Shown here in pieces: positions 33,411 to 46,873 of a stretch of 64,000 bases of DNA. The notes below the pieces were generated by a model. That model saw only the letters and a program-made list of their open reading frames with translations, was not told where the DNA came from and did no database searches. Origin of the DNA: Streptococcus salivarius (GTDB lineage Bacteria; Bacillota; Bacilli; Lactobacillales; Streptococcaceae). The stretch is from assembly GCF_002094975.1 (NCBI RefSeq), contig NZ_CP015283.1, positions 1 through 64,000 on the forward strand, written 5' to 3'. A program made the position numbers and the translations under genes. Positions within the stretch are counted from its first letter, which is position 1. Every line of letters begins with the position of its first letter.

Positions 33411-35396
33411 TTACAATGATTTGTAAAGTTGACTTGCATTTTCAACAGTGAATCCATATTCTTTAAAGATACGGTCACCAGGTGCTGAGGCACCCCAAGT
33501 ATCAATAGTAAGTGTTTTACCTGCAAGACCAACATATTTGCCCCAACCAAAGCTAGTTCCAGCTTCGATAGCCAAACGTTTTGTCACAGCTGCTGGAAGA
33601 ACTTCTTCTTTATATGCAGCATCTTGTTCATCAAAGAGATTTTGTGATGGCATTGAAACAACACGGACATGCACTCCTTCAGCTTCAAGAGCCGCTTGAG
33701 TATCAAGAGCCAATTTCACTTCAGAACCTGTCGCAATGATGATACCATCAAGATCACCTTTAGCTTCTGAGATGATGTAAGCCCCTTTATTGACACCAGC
33801 TTCGGCATTTTCAGCTGTACCATCAAGGACTGGCAAGTTTTGACGTGTCAAAACTAGCATTGTTGGACGTTCAGTCTCAGCCAAGGCACGTTTCCACGCA
33901 GCATTAGTTTCATTACCATCTGCAGGACGGATAACGTTAAGGTTAGGCATTGAACGCACACTTGCCAATTGTTCGATTGGTTCGTGAGTAGGTCCATCTT
34001 CACCAACTGCTACTGAGTCGTGTGTCATAACATAAGTTACTGGCAAGTTTTGAAGAGCTGCCATACGTACTGCTGGAAGCAAGTAGTTTGAGAAGACGAA
34101 GAAAGTACCACCATAAACGCGAGTACCACCATGAAGAGCAATACCATTCATCGCTGCAGCCATAGCAAACTCACGTACACCGAACCAAATATTACGTCCA
34201 GCATAGTTGTCTGGTTGGAAATCAGACTCAGCCTTAACCATAGTATTGTTAGAAGCTGAAAGGTCTGCAGAACCTCCCCAGAATGAAGGAACTTGTTCAG
34301 AAATCTGTTGGATAGCTTGTTGGCTTGACACACGGCTAGCTACTGCTGAACCCAATTCATGAGCATTCAAGTCAACGTGTACAGGTTCATTCGCAAAGGC
34401 AACCTTGTATTCAGCAGCCAATTCTGGATAAGCAGCTTCATATTCTGCAAATTTAGTTTGCCAAGCATTTTCAGCAGCTTCACCACGGAATTTAATACCA
34501 GCTTCGAAACGACGAGCGACTTCATCTGGAACTGTAAATGCTGGTGCATCGTAACCGTAAACACCTTTTGCGTGATCAATACCGTCTTGACCAATTGGAG
34601 CACCGTGGACAGCCGATGTTCCTTGTCCTTCAGCTCCGTAACCAATGATTGTCTTAACTTCGATGATAGATGGTTTATCTGTCTCAGCTTTAGCTTCTTC
34701 GATTGCTTTAGCGATAGCTTCCAAATCATTACCATCTTTGACAAGAATGTGTTGCCAACCATAAGCCTCAAACTTAGCCTTAACATCTTCAGTGAAAGCC
34801 ATTGAAGTCGGTCCATCAAGTGAGATATCATTTGAATCGTAAAGAAGTACCAACTTACCAAGTTTAAGGTGACCAGCAAGACTAGCAGCTTCTTGAGAAA
34901 CACCTTCCATCAAACAACCATCGCCATGGAGAGCATAAGTATAATGGTCAACAATATCAAAACCAGGTTTGTTAAATTTAGCAGCCAAATGTGCTTCAGC
35001 CATTGCCATACCTACTGCATTAGCAATCCCTTGACCAAGAGGACCTGATGTTGCTTCAACACCATCAGTATGATCAACTTCAGGGTGACCCGGAGTCTTA
35101 GAACCCCATTGACGGAAGTTCTTCAAATCATCCATTGATACATCATAGCCTGAAAGGTGCAAGAGACTATAAAGCAAAGCAGAACCATGACCTGCAGAAA
35201 GAACAAAACGGTCACGGTTTGTCCAGTTACGGCTAGTCTTTGGATTAACATTCATCACATGGTTCCAAAGTACATAAGCCATTGGCGCTGCACCCATAGG
35301 AAGACCTGGGTGTCCAGAATTCGCGGCTTGAATTGCCTCGATCGAAAGCGAACGAATAGTGCTGACCGCCATTTGGTCAATTGCATCAAAAGTCAT
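33411..35396 (-). CDS. tkt: Transketolase
   Basis: Thiamine-diphosphate enzyme of the pentose phosphate pathway that transfers two-carbon units. The 661-residue product starts [18 protein letters not shown] (AGGAG upstream of 35396), has the cofactor motif [13 protein letters not shown] (about 155) and the transketolase pyrimidine-domain block around [16 protein letters not shown]. Earlier in-frame starts are not needed and lie upstream of the promoter's -10. Monocistronic. Confidence 0.97.
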   Translation of the reverse strand: MTFDAIDQMAVSTIRSLSIEAIQAANSGHPGLPMGAAPMAYVLWNHVMNVNPKTSRNWTNRDRFVLSAGHGSALLYSLLHLSGYDVSMDDLKNFRQWGSKTPGHPEVDHTDGVEATSGPLGQGIANAVGMAMAEAHLAAKFNKPGFDIVDHYTYALHGDGCLMEGVSQEAASLAGHLKLGKLVLLYDSNDISLDGPTSMAFTEDVKAKFEAYGWQHILVKDGNDLEAIAKAIEEAKAETDKPSIIEVKTIIGYGAEGQGTSAVHGAPIGQDGIDHAKGVYGYDAPAFTVPDEVARRFEAGIKFRGEAAENAWQTKFAEYEAAYPELAAEYKVAFANEPVHVDLNAHELGSAVASRVSSQQAIQQISEQVPSFWGGSADLSASNNTMVKAESDFQPDNYAGRNIWFGVREFAMAAAMNGIALHGGTRVYGGTFFVFSNYLLPAVRMAALQNLPVTYVMTHDSVAVGEDGPTHEPIEQLASVRSMPNLNVIRPADGNETNAAWKRALAETERPTMLVLTRQNLPVLDGTAENAEAGVNKGAYIISEAKGDLDGIIIATGSEVKLALDTQAALEAEGVHVRVVSMPSQNLFDEQDAAYKEEVLPAAVTKRLAIEAGTSFGWGKYVGLAGKTLTIDTWGASAPGDRIFKEYGFTVENASQLYKSL

Positions 35397-35474
35397 GATT
35401 CTAACTCTCCTTTTTTGGAAAAAAATACGGAGCATACAGACTATTAGCATCTGAGCTCTAGTTATACTACTTTC

Positions 35475-35483
35475 ATTATAGCA
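35475..35483 (-). promoter_or_regulatory. Extended -10 promoter of tkt
   Basis: TGCTATAAT, about 80 bases before the ATG; a TTGCCC lies 19 bases further up. Confidence 0.7.
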
Positions 35484-35626
35484 TATTATCTGTCTCTTTG
35501 GGCAATCCAATTCTATTTGTCAAACCCTAAACCTATAAAATAGAGCACCTAAAGCGTTCGTTTTTACAAACCTGCACCATTTGTCTTATCCCAAGCAATT
35601 ATTTATAAAGCTATTCATCAAAAAAC

Positions 35627-35654
35627 AAAAAAGCCGAGGAAAACCCCGACTTTA
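35627..35654 (-). terminator. Terminator of tpiA
   Basis: AGTCGGGG-TTTT-CCTCGGCT followed by six T residues. Confidence 0.92.
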
Positions 35655-35661
35655 TGTAAAA

Positions 35662-36420
35662 TTATTTAACGAAGTCAAGCAATGCCAAGAAGCTTTCAGC
35701 TTCAAGTGAAGCACCACCAACAAGAGCTCCGTCAACGTCTGGACAAGCCATGTATTCAGCAACGTTTTCAGGTTTAACTGATCCACCGTATTGAACACGT
35801 ACTTTGTCAGCAACTTCTTGACCAAAGTCAGCAGCTACAACGTCACGAACAACTTTACACATTTTTTGTGCGTCGTCTTGTGAAGCTGATTTACCAGTAC
35901 CGATAGCCCAGATTGGTTCGTATGCGATAACTGTTGAAGCTACTTGTTCTGCAGTCAATCCAGCAAGAGCAGCTGAAACTTGAGCACCTACGAATTCTGC
36001 TGCTTTACCAGCTTCGTAAGTTTCAAGTGATTCACCACAACAGATGATTGGAAGCATACCGTTAGCAAAGATTGCTTTTGCTTTTTTGTTGATGTCTTCA
36101 TCAGTTTCGTGGAAGTAGTCACGACGTTCTGAGTGACCGATAACAACGTAGTCAGTACCGATTTCTTTCAAAACTTGTGGGCTAGTTTCACCAGTGAAGG
36201 CACCAGCATTTTCAAAGTAAGTGTTTTGTGCAGCAACTTTAAGGTCTGAACCTTTAGCAGCAGCAAGTACAGCTGTCAAGTCAACTGAAGGAGCTGCGAT
36301 ACCAGCTTCAACAAGATCTGATGAAGGAAGTTTTGATGCTACAGCTTCAACGAATGCTTTTGCTTCTTCTGGATTTTTGTTCATTTTCCAGTTACCAGCG
36401 ATAAATGGTTTACGTGACAT
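35662..36420 (-). CDS. tpiA: Triosephosphate isomerase
   Basis: Interconverts dihydroxyacetone phosphate and glyceraldehyde-3-phosphate in glycolysis. The 252-residue product has NWKMN with catalytic Lys (about residue 12), VIGHSERR with catalytic His (about 95) and [11 protein letters not shown] with catalytic Glu (about 168). Codon use is strongly biased, as expected of a highly expressed gene. Monocistronic, with a TGATAAAAT-type promoter about 45 bases upstream. Confidence 0.98.
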   Translation of the reverse strand: MSRKPFIAGNWKMNKNPEEAKAFVEAVASKLPSSDLVEAGIAAPSVDLTAVLAAAKGSDLKVAAQNTYFENAGAFTGETSPQVLKEIGTDYVVIGHSERRDYFHETDEDINKKAKAIFANGMLPIICCGESLETYEAGKAAEFVGAQVSAALAGLTAEQVASTVIAYEPIWAIGTGKSASQDDAQKMCKVVRDVVAADFGQEVADKVRVQYGGSVKPENVAEYMACPDVDGALVGGASLEAESFLALLDFVK

Positions 36421-36602
36421 TTCACATACCTCTTCTTTTATTTATTTACTCGTTTATTTTATCACAAATCCCTTACTATTACTAGGATTTTAGGAAAATT
36501 CCGAAAACTCAGCCTGCTTTATGTGTATTTATCACTATCAAAACTTAGATTAAGCATCTAAAACACGTCAAAAATATAATATTACGAGTATTTTTAAACA
36601 CC

Positions 36603-36629
36603 AAAAAGAGCCGAGTAACCTCGACTCTC
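36603..36629 (-). terminator. Terminator of tuf
   Basis: GAGAGTCGAGG-TT-ACTCGGCTC followed by five T residues. Confidence 0.9.
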
Positions 36630-36674
36630 TCAATTATTGTCTGACGAATAATTGTATTGGGAACTTAATATTAA

Positions 36675-37871
<1,197 letters not shown>

Positions 37872-37942
37872 TTAGGAAAAGCCTCCAATAAAATATATTT
37901 TATAGATAGACAGTAGGCAATACAGTCTAACTTTACTCTACT

Positions 37943-37970
37943 ATTCTATCAAAATGTCATAGAATTGCAA
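37943..37970 (-). promoter_or_regulatory. Promoter of tuf
   Basis: TTGCAA, 16 bases, TAGAAT. Confidence 0.75.
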
Positions 37971-38093
37971 GTATTTTATATAGTTTTCAATTTTTCTTTA
38001 GAGTAATCACAAATATTTCTTTCAGTATTTCTATTTCTACTACTTCTACAAGCTTTTAGTATTACCTTTACTAATGCAAAACGCTATCAAGTA

Positions 38094-38121
38094 AAAAAGA
38101 AGCCGAATTAACGACCTCTTC
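38094..38121 (-). terminator. Terminator overlapping the ftsW end
   Basis: AGGTCG-TTAATT-CGGCTT with wobble pairs, followed by CTTTTTT; it overlaps the stop codon of the gene. Confidence 0.65.
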
Positions 38122-39388
38122 TTAAAGGTACAATTTTTTCATCTTGATTTTCCAATTCTTGAGTCTGAGATAACTCGTCCTCAATAGCTTGAACAATATT
38201 ATCACGCTTTTCGTTGGCAGCAATATTTAAAACAAAAGCAATCCCAACAGAAGTTACCAGAAGCGAGTTACCACCTTGTGAAAGGAAGGGGAAGGTAACC
38301 CCTGTCGATGGGATTAGCCCTGAGATTCCCCCAATATTAACAAAGACCTGCATAAGCATGAGAGCTCCCACACCAAGCGCCATCATAGAGTTAAATGGAT
38401 TTCTGGCCTTAACTCCCACAATCATAATACGAAGAATGAGGAAAAAGAGGAGGGCCAGAATCAAGCCGGCTCCGATAAGACCTAATTCTTCAATAACAAT
38501 CGAAAACACAAAGTCTGTTGTAGCTTCTGGTAAATAACCAGTTTTCTCAATTGAATTTCCAAGCCCGAGACCAAACCATCCTCCATTACTCATAGCATAG
38601 TATGAATGAGATAGCTGAAGACCAGATCCTGTCAAATCCTTGAACGGATTAAAATATGCTGCGAAACGCTTGGCAACATATCCAAAGATAGGTACCTTAG
38701 CCATGGTTTGAACCCCAACCAAGGCAATTAAGCCTAGGAAGGCCGACGAAATCCCTACAATACTGGCAAATAAGGCCGTAAACCAACGGTAGCCAACACC
38801 AGAAATTGAAAACATCACTACTGTAGTCAATACAATGATAGCCGCATTCCCCAAGTCAGGTTGGATAGCAACCAAACCGATCATACCAAGCAAATAGACA
38901 CGCCAGTCATTAAGTTCCTTACCATTCCTAGGAATCCATCTATTCTTCGTCAGGGCTTGGTAGTCATAACGTTCTATGGCAGACTGTTTTTTTGAAAAGG
39001 TGTGTGCCAAAAACCAAACAACAATGATCTTAAGGTACTCCGCTGGTTGGAAAGACAAGGGACCTAGCACAATCCAACCATTGGCACCATTGATTTCCCT
39101 GGTGAAAAATTTGGCAATGACCAAAAGTAAAATCTCAAAGGCAATAACAACACCCAAAAGCTTATCTTTCCTGAGAAAGTTCAATTTCAGTCGGTAGATG
39201 AAAAAAATAGAGAACAAGGATAGCAACCAGAAGCCTCCTTGGTTCATAACAGATGCGAAGGGATTGGCCCCCAAGGTTACTAAACGAGCACTCGTTGTTG
39301 AATACACTACTATTAAACCAACCACGGATAAGATTAAATAAGGTATCAAAATGGTGTAATCTAAAAGATGCTTCTTTTCAATTTTCAT
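38108..39388 (-). CDS. ftsW: SEDS-family peptidoglycan glycosyltransferase FtsW
   Basis: Polytopic enzyme that polymerises lipid II at the division septum with its partner penicillin-binding protein. The 426 residues have about ten membrane helices and the SEDS sequence FQPAEYLKI (about 110-118), NGGWFGLGLGNS, and the late TGVTFPFLSQGGNS (about 356-369). This form matches FtsW better than RodA. It stands alone, with promoter TTTAGT-17-TATAAT at 39461-39489 on the minus strand. Confidence 0.9.
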   Translation of the reverse strand: MKIEKKHLLDYTILIPYLILSVVGLIVVYSTTSARLVTLGANPFASVMNQGGFWLLSLFSIFFIYRLKLNFLRKDKLLGVVIAFEILLLVIAKFFTREINGANGWIVLGPLSFQPAEYLKIIVVWFLAHTFSKKQSAIERYDYQALTKNRWIPRNGKELNDWRVYLLGMIGLVAIQPDLGNAAIIVLTTVVMFSISGVGYRWFTALFASIVGISSAFLGLIALVGVQTMAKVPIFGYVAKRFAAYFNPFKDLTGSGLQLSHSYYAMSNGGWFGLGLGNSIEKTGYLPEATTDFVFSIVIEELGLIGAGLILALLFFLILRIMIVGVKARNPFNSMMALGVGALMLMQVFVNIGGISGLIPSTGVTFPFLSQGGNSLLVTSVGIAFVLNIAANEKRDNIVQAIEDELSQTQELENQDEKIVPLRRGR

Positions 39389-39460
39389 ATCTTTAAAAAA
39401 CTCATACTTTCTATTACGTTACTCTACATTTTCTCTTAAAATATAAAGCTAACAGCTTAT

Positions 39461-39489
39461 ATTATAACACTTTGATACCTTAAACTAAA
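39461..39489 (-). promoter_or_regulatory. Promoter of ftsW
   Basis: TTTAGT, 17 bases, TATAAT. Confidence 0.65.
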
Positions 39490-39591
39490 GCAAAAGCTAA
39501 ATTAACCGTTTTCAGGACTGAAAATCTGATTATTTTATCTTACCTTCAGATAGGTTTTACAATGAGCTTTCTTTGATAACCTTGCTACTTC

Positions 39592-39643
39592 TTATGTTTT
39601 CTTTTTATGTTTTCTTTTTATGTTTTCTTTTTATGTTTTCTTT
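39592..39643. repeat. Four perfect tandem copies of a 13-base unit
   Basis: TTATGTTTTCTTT is repeated four times without change, between the atpC terminator and the ftsW promoter region. The copy number is likely to vary between strains by slippage. Confidence 0.95.
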
Positions 39644-39647
39644 TAAG

Positions 39648-39686
39648 ACAAACAAAAAACAAGACCTAAGTCTCGCTTTTTGTTTA
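39648..39686 (-). terminator. Terminator of the ATP synthase operon
   Basis: AAACAAAAAGCGAGAC pairs with GGTCTTGTTTTTTGTTT across a short loop, then TGTCTT. It lies three bases past the atpC stop. Confidence 0.8.
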
Positions 39687-39688
39687 TC

Positions 39689-40105
39689 TTATTTTGTACC
39701 GACACTGATACGATTAAGTGCTCGACGGAGAGCAACCTGAGCACGTTGAACTTCATCAATACGGTCAGATTTAGTTGCTTCTTCCAAGTCACGTTCGGCA
39801 CGTTGCTTGGCACGTTCGGCACGAGAAACGTCAATGTCGCGTTCACGTTCTGCTGAATCGGCAACGATAGTAATAAAATCATCTTTAACTTCGATGATAC
39901 CACCATTTACGGCAATCCAATCGACGTGACTCTCGTCATCCACACGACGAACCTTGAGTTCATCCACTTCAAGTGGCGCAATCAAGTTAATATGGCCTGG
40001 CAAGATACCAATTTGACCATCTTTAGTAACCGCGTGGATAAAGCTGGCATGGTGGTCATATTTAAGACCATCCGGAGTTACCACTTGTACGGTCATTTGT
40101 GCCAT
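39689..40105 (-). CDS. atpC: ATP synthase epsilon subunit
   Basis: Central-stalk subunit that couples rotation and inhibits ATP hydrolysis. The 138-residue product has the beta-sandwich domain (1-85, with [10 protein letters not shown]) and a C-terminal helical hairpin rich in Arg, Ala and Glu (88-135). Last gene of the atp operon, 12 bases after atpD. Confidence 0.96.
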   Translation of the reverse strand: MAQMTVQVVTPDGLKYDHHASFIHAVTKDGQIGILPGHINLIAPLEVDELKVRRVDDESHVDWIAVNGGIIEVKDDFITIVADSAERERDIDVSRAERAKQRAERDLEEATKSDRIDEVQRAQVALRRALNRISVGTK

Positions 40106-40117
40106 ATATTCACCTCA

Positions 40118-41569
<1,452 letters not shown>

Positions 41570-41600
41570 TCATGTGTGTCTAATTAAGACAAATCTCTAG

Positions 41601-42479
41601 CTATTCAAGTGCACTTGCACCGCCAACGATTTCAGTAATTTCCTGAGTGATGGCAGCTTGACGCGCACGGTTATATTGGATTGTCAAATCGTTAATCACA
41701 TTCTTCGCATTATCAGTGGCTGTCTGCATTGCAGTCATACCAGCTGCGTGCTCAGCTGTTTTGGCATCTACGATAGCACCGTAGATAAGACTCTCAGCAT
41801 ATTGTGGTAAGAGTTGATCCAAAATAGTGTCACGATCTGGTTCCAATTCAAACTTGGTCAACACATGACCTTCTGATTCATTGGGATCCAAATCAGCGAT
41901 AGGAAGCATTTGTTCCACACGAACCTCACTAGACAAACTGTTGACATGGTGGTTGTAGCACACATAGAGTTCATCAAAAAGTTCATTTTGATACATTCCT
42001 ACTGCTTTAGAAATGATTTTTCCGACTTGTTCAAAACTAGGTTGATCTTCAAGGCCACGAAGTTCAAAAGCAACATTCATGTTACGAGCCTTGAAGAAAT
42101 CTGAACCTGTTCCACCAATAGAAATGATAGCATATTCATCTTCAGAATCATGGTCACGTTTAATCATGTCCAACACAGCTTTAAGAATTGTTGAGTTATA
42201 ACCCCCAACTAGTCCCTTATCTGAAGTAATGACAATGTAACCTGTCTTACGGACTGGACGTGCGTCCAACATTGGATTTGACGAACCATTAATCAATTCT
42301 GAATGTAGAAGATCTGTTGTGATCTGTCTAATTTTTGAGGCATAGATTTGGAAATCTTTAGCAGCTTGCTCAGAACGTGTCAATTTTGATGCAGAAACCA
42401 TTTGCATGGCTCCTGTAATTTGACTCGTTTTCTTTGTTGAAGCAATTTTTGCTTGGATTTCTCTTAGAGAGCCTGCCAT
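41601..42479 (-). CDS. atpG: ATP synthase gamma subunit
   Basis: Rotary shaft of F1. The 292 residues have the conserved N-terminal helix ([20 protein letters not shown]) and C-terminal helix ([20 protein letters not shown]) that make the coiled coil inside the alpha3beta3 ring. It lies 18 bases after atpA. Confidence 0.98.
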   Translation of the reverse strand: MAGSLREIQAKIASTKKTSQITGAMQMVSASKLTRSEQAAKDFQIYASKIRQITTDLLHSELINGSSNPMLDARPVRKTGYIVITSDKGLVGGYNSTILKAVLDMIKRDHDSEDEYAIISIGGTGSDFFKARNMNVAFELRGLEDQPSFEQVGKIISKAVGMYQNELFDELYVCYNHHVNSLSSEVRVEQMLPIADLDPNESEGHVLTKFELEPDRDTILDQLLPQYAESLIYGAIVDAKTAEHAAGMTAMQTATDNAKNVINDLTIQYNRARQAAITQEITEIVGGASALE

Positions 42480-42497
42480 ATGCTGTCCTCCCTATTT

Positions 42498-44006
<1,509 letters not shown>

Positions 44007-44018
44007 TCACACCACTTT

Positions 44019-44555
44019 CTATTTCAAATTCGTTTTAAAGGTTTGCAATTGACTGCGAATTGACGTGTCAACAACCTTATTTTTTGCTTTGATGACGAAT
44101 CCTCCGATGAGGTCCTCATCAATTTTTTCTACTAAACGACGTGTCTTAATCTCAAATTTTTGTGAAACAATCGCCAAAAGTCGAGCTTTTTGTTCTTCAG
44201 ACAAGGGACTTGCTGATGTCACTGTGACATCGTAAGTATTGTCTTCTTGATCAAAGAGCTCAAGGACCAACTTCAACACATCATAGAGAATGTTGGCACG
44301 GTCATTGAGTAAGATTACCTCAAGAAAATTGTTCATATACACTGAACAAGACTCTTGAAACAAGCTCAAACTTTCTTTTTTAGCTTCACTTGTCACATTT
44401 TCCTGCGACAAGAAGGTTTTTAGATTTGTTTCAGCAAAAACTGTTAGGATTTGCCTTACTTCTTCTTGGATTGTTGACACGGCGTCTTGTTCAAAAGCGA
44501 CTTCTACCAGGCTTCTGGCATACTGCTCAACAAGAGCTTGTGTTTTCTTATCCAT
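44019..44555 (-). CDS. atpH: ATP synthase delta subunit
   Basis: Joins the b-subunit stalk to the top of F1. The 178-residue product has the OSCP/delta fold, with [14 protein letters not shown] at the start and the C-terminal [20 protein letters not shown] (about 149-168). It overlaps the atpF stop by one base. Confidence 0.96.
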   Translation of the reverse strand: MDKKTQALVEQYARSLVEVAFEQDAVSTIQEEVRQILTVFAETNLKTFLSQENVTSEAKKESLSLFQESCSVYMNNFLEVILLNDRANILYDVLKLVLELFDQEDNTYDVTVTSASPLSEEQKARLLAIVSQKFEIKTRRLVEKIDEDLIGGFVIKAKNKVVDTSIRSQLQTFKTNLK

Positions 44556-45052
44556 TAAGCATCTCCTAATTGATCAAGATAGCTATCAATCAAGTCAGAT
44601 TGCGCTTTAGCATCAAGGTTTTGTTTCATAACTTTTTCCGCCAAGAGGACAGTCAAGTCTGCAACTTCACCTTTAACTCCAGCAAGTGCTTCCACACGGC
44701 TTTGGGCGATGTCTTGATTTGCTTTTTCTTTCAAGCGTTTAGCTTCATCATGTGCTTCTGCAATGATTTTTGATTCTTGAGTTTTACCAGTTTCCTTGGC
44801 CCCATCAATAATTTGAGCCGCCTCAGTGCGAGCACCTGCTAACTCATCTTGACGTTTTTGTGCCAAGCTTTCTGCTTCTTGACGAGCATTTTCAGCACTA
44901 TCAATATCTGTGGCAATTTTCTTTTCACGAGCAGCAAAGATTCCTGTAATTTGATCCCATGCGAATTTACGGATGAGGTAATACAAGAGAAAAACTGAGC
45001 CGAGTGTGATAATGATATTACCAAGTGTCGTACTATTAATCAGTAATGACAT
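44555..45052 (-). CDS. atpF: ATP synthase b subunit
   Basis: Peripheral stalk. The 165 residues have one N-terminal membrane helix (about 8-28) and a long charged coiled coil rich in Ala, Glu and Lys. It is 20 bases after atpB. Confidence 0.96.
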   Translation of the reverse strand: MSLLINSTTLGNIIITLGSVFLLYYLIRKFAWDQITGIFAAREKKIATDIDSAENARQEAESLAQKRQDELAGARTEAAQIIDGAKETGKTQESKIIAEAHDEAKRLKEKANQDIAQSRVEALAGVKGEVADLTVLLAEKVMKQNLDAKAQSDLIDSYLDQLGDA

Positions 45053-45072
45053 TTCATTTCTCCCTTTCTTAA

Positions 45073-45780
45073 TTATTCTTCGTTGACTTTATCACCAATA
45101 TAGTTTGAACTTAGGATAATAAAGACATAGGCTTGGATGAAGCCGATAAAGGCTGAAAAGGCAACCCAGACAAGGTTCAAAGCAAAGGATACAGGTGCTG
45201 CAAAGACAGACCATGTCACCAATTTAAGAATCAAGCCAGTAAGTACCTCACCAGAATAAATGTTACCAAACAAACGCAAGGCCAATGAAGCAAGATTGGT
45301 TATTTGTTCCAAAATGTTCATTGGGAGCATAGCTGGGTATGGTGAAAGGTAGCCTTTTAGATAGCCTTTAAACCCTTTTTTACGGATCCCCTCAATATGA
45401 CTAATGAGGGTAATAATCAAAGAAAGAGTGATAGTAACACCGAAGTTCGATGTTGGAGAAGTCCAAAAATTGTAATGCTCACTTTTTACAGATACAAGCA
45501 AACCTAAGTTGTTTGCTGTAAAAACAAAGGTGAAAATTACAAACAAGAGCAAACTATAATTCTTCGTGAATTTCCCAAGATTTTGAGAAATGGTACTATT
45601 CACAAACTCATAGATGAACTCAAGCACATTTTGTTTTCCCTTTGGTTTAATGGTCATCTTACGACTTGACCAGAAAACCACTCCAAAAACGATAATTACT
45701 GTCAAGAGAGACATGGCAAGGACAGTCAAGTCAAAATCAATCCCAAATAATGAGACGGTTGGATTACTTGTAGTTTCCAC
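45073..45780 (-). CDS. atpB: ATP synthase a subunit
   Basis: Proton-channel subunit of F0. The 235-residue product has five membrane helices, the essential Arg in LASLALRLFGNIYSGE (about 163-178) and the late helix with FIGFIQAYVFIIL. It is 33 bases after atpE. Confidence 0.97.
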   Translation of the reverse strand: METTSNPTVSLFGIDFDLTVLAMSLLTVIIVFGVVFWSSRKMTIKPKGKQNVLEFIYEFVNSTISQNLGKFTKNYSLLLFVIFTFVFTANNLGLLVSVKSEHYNFWTSPTSNFGVTITLSLIITLISHIEGIRKKGFKGYLKGYLSPYPAMLPMNILEQITNLASLALRLFGNIYSGEVLTGLILKLVTWSVFAAPVSFALNLVWVAFSAFIGFIQAYVFIILSSNYIGDKVNEE

Positions 45781-45813
45781 TGCTCATCCCTCCTTCATCT
45801 TTTTATTTGTCTA

Positions 45814-46011
45814 TTAGACAATGTAGCTAAGGGCAAACAATACGAAGAAGGTACCTTCGATAAAGGCAACACCAGTAAACATCAATGTTTGAAGTTTGCT
45901 AAACATCTCAGGTTGGCGAGCTGCAGCTTTAGCGACATTGGCAACGAGGATACCCTCACCAATAGATACACCCATAACGGCCAAACCGAGGCCTAAGATA
46001 GTTAAATTCAT
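45814..46011 (-). CDS. atpE: ATP synthase c subunit
   Basis: Forms the rotating c-ring. The 65-residue hairpin has two membrane helices, the polar loop ARQPEM (31-36), and the proton-binding Glu52 in VAFIEGTFF. It comes first in the operon, ahead of atpB, as in other streptococci; the order is atpE-B-F-H-A-G-D-C. Confidence 0.97.
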   Translation of the reverse strand: MNLTILGLGLAVMGVSIGEGILVANVAKAAARQPEMFSKLQTLMFTGVAFIEGTFFVLFALSYIV

Positions 46012-46047
46012 AGTAGAATTCTCCTTTTAATTTTTTTTTACCCTGTT

Positions 46048-46076
46048 ATTTTAGTCCTATTTTCCACGAAAGTCAA
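46048..46076 (-). promoter_or_regulatory. Promoter of the ATP synthase operon
   Basis: TTGACT, 17 bases, TAAAAT, 37 bases before the atpE start. Confidence 0.85.
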
Positions 46077-46095
46077 CGAATTGACGGTTTTTTAG

Positions 46096-46149
46096 ACGTT
46101 TTCACTGACTTTGCCTAACGTTTTCACTATTTTTGCGTAAGCGTTTACT
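46096..46149. repeat. Phased cre-like repeats upstream of the atp promoter
   Basis: ACGTTTTCACT occurs at 46096 and 46118, and a related GCGTTTACTT at 46141; the CG cores are 22 and 23 bases apart. The last lies in GTAAGCGTTTAC, close to a cre site. They sit just upstream of the -35, an activator-like position. Confidence 0.6.
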
Positions 46150-46182
46150 TTTAATGAACAGGCTGATCTGCTAATTCCAAAA

Positions 46183-46219
46183 AAAAACAAGCCTAACTAT
46201 GGCAGGTTAGACTTGTTTG
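46183..46219 (-). terminator. Intrinsic terminator upstream of the atp promoter
   Basis: AAACAAGTCTAACC and GGTTAGGCTTGTTT arms followed by a long T run on the minus strand. No protein gene ends here, so it probably ends the candidate small RNA. Confidence 0.88.
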
Positions 46220-46306
46220 GGAAATTTATGAAAAAAAGAAAGTTTCACTGTCTGACTCAGCGTCAGAGGTGTGAGTTCTACCGAACCATGTTCAGCAATA
46301 CTTATT
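46183..46306 (-). ncRNA. Candidate small RNA of about 125 bases
   Basis: A -10 (TATAAT, complement of 46313-46318) is followed by about 125 bases with a CTGAC-GCTGA-GTCAG hairpin and the strong terminator at 46183-46219. I see no start codon with ribosome site or useful reading frame. Two 11-base direct repeats (CAGCTTTCCTT, CAGCTTTCTTT) lie at about 46338-46359, where an OmpR-type activator could bind in place of a -35. Confidence 0.55.
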
Positions 46307-46379
46307 AGGATGATTATAGTATAGCTTGGGTTGCTTAAAGAAAGCTGAAGGAAAGCTGATTATTTTTTTCAAATTGCTC

Positions 46380-46860
46380 CATTATTTCTTTTAAAAGTCC
46401 TGCTAACTCCAAACGTAGGAGACACTACTCCGACACTTTTTAATATTGGTATCGATCTATATCAAATGATTAACTTATCAATAATCACCATTGATGTTGC
46501 TTCTTTCCTTGAATAAAATAAACACTAATATTATCAGATGTTAGACGACTTACCCAGCCTTGATTTTTTATAGCCTAGGAACAACAATACCAACCCTTGG
46601 AGACTTTGTATTTTTCATAAAATGACGTGTATAAAACGGTAACTCGTCAGATTTAACAACTTCTGTTGTTCAAAAAGCTTCTGCTATCTTCCTTTCGTTG
46701 TCAACGATAGAATCTGGAAGCTCACTGTACCTAGATTTATATAATGTGAGATTCCTAGACTTTATCATTCTGTGATTATAGTCAATTTGAAATATAGATA
46801 GTTTGAAGCATCTGAACTTATTTTTGTTATAATATCTTATATAACTATTTACTTGTAATC
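46380..46860. other. Gene-poor stretch with possible degenerate coding sequence
   Basis: No intact gene was seen. On the minus strand a frame ending SIVDNERKIAEAF (stop near 46670) is followed in another frame by about 33 codons containing SDELPFYTRHFMKN and SPRVGIVV, ending near 46577. This might be the frameshifted tail of a lost gene. The family is not recognised. Confidence 0.35.
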
Positions 46861-46873
46861 GAAAGGAAATAAA

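Noticed and set aside
46305..46360. CiaR-type TTTAAG repeat at the candidate small RNA
   Set aside because: Only one TTTAAG is present and the second half is not at the required spacing.
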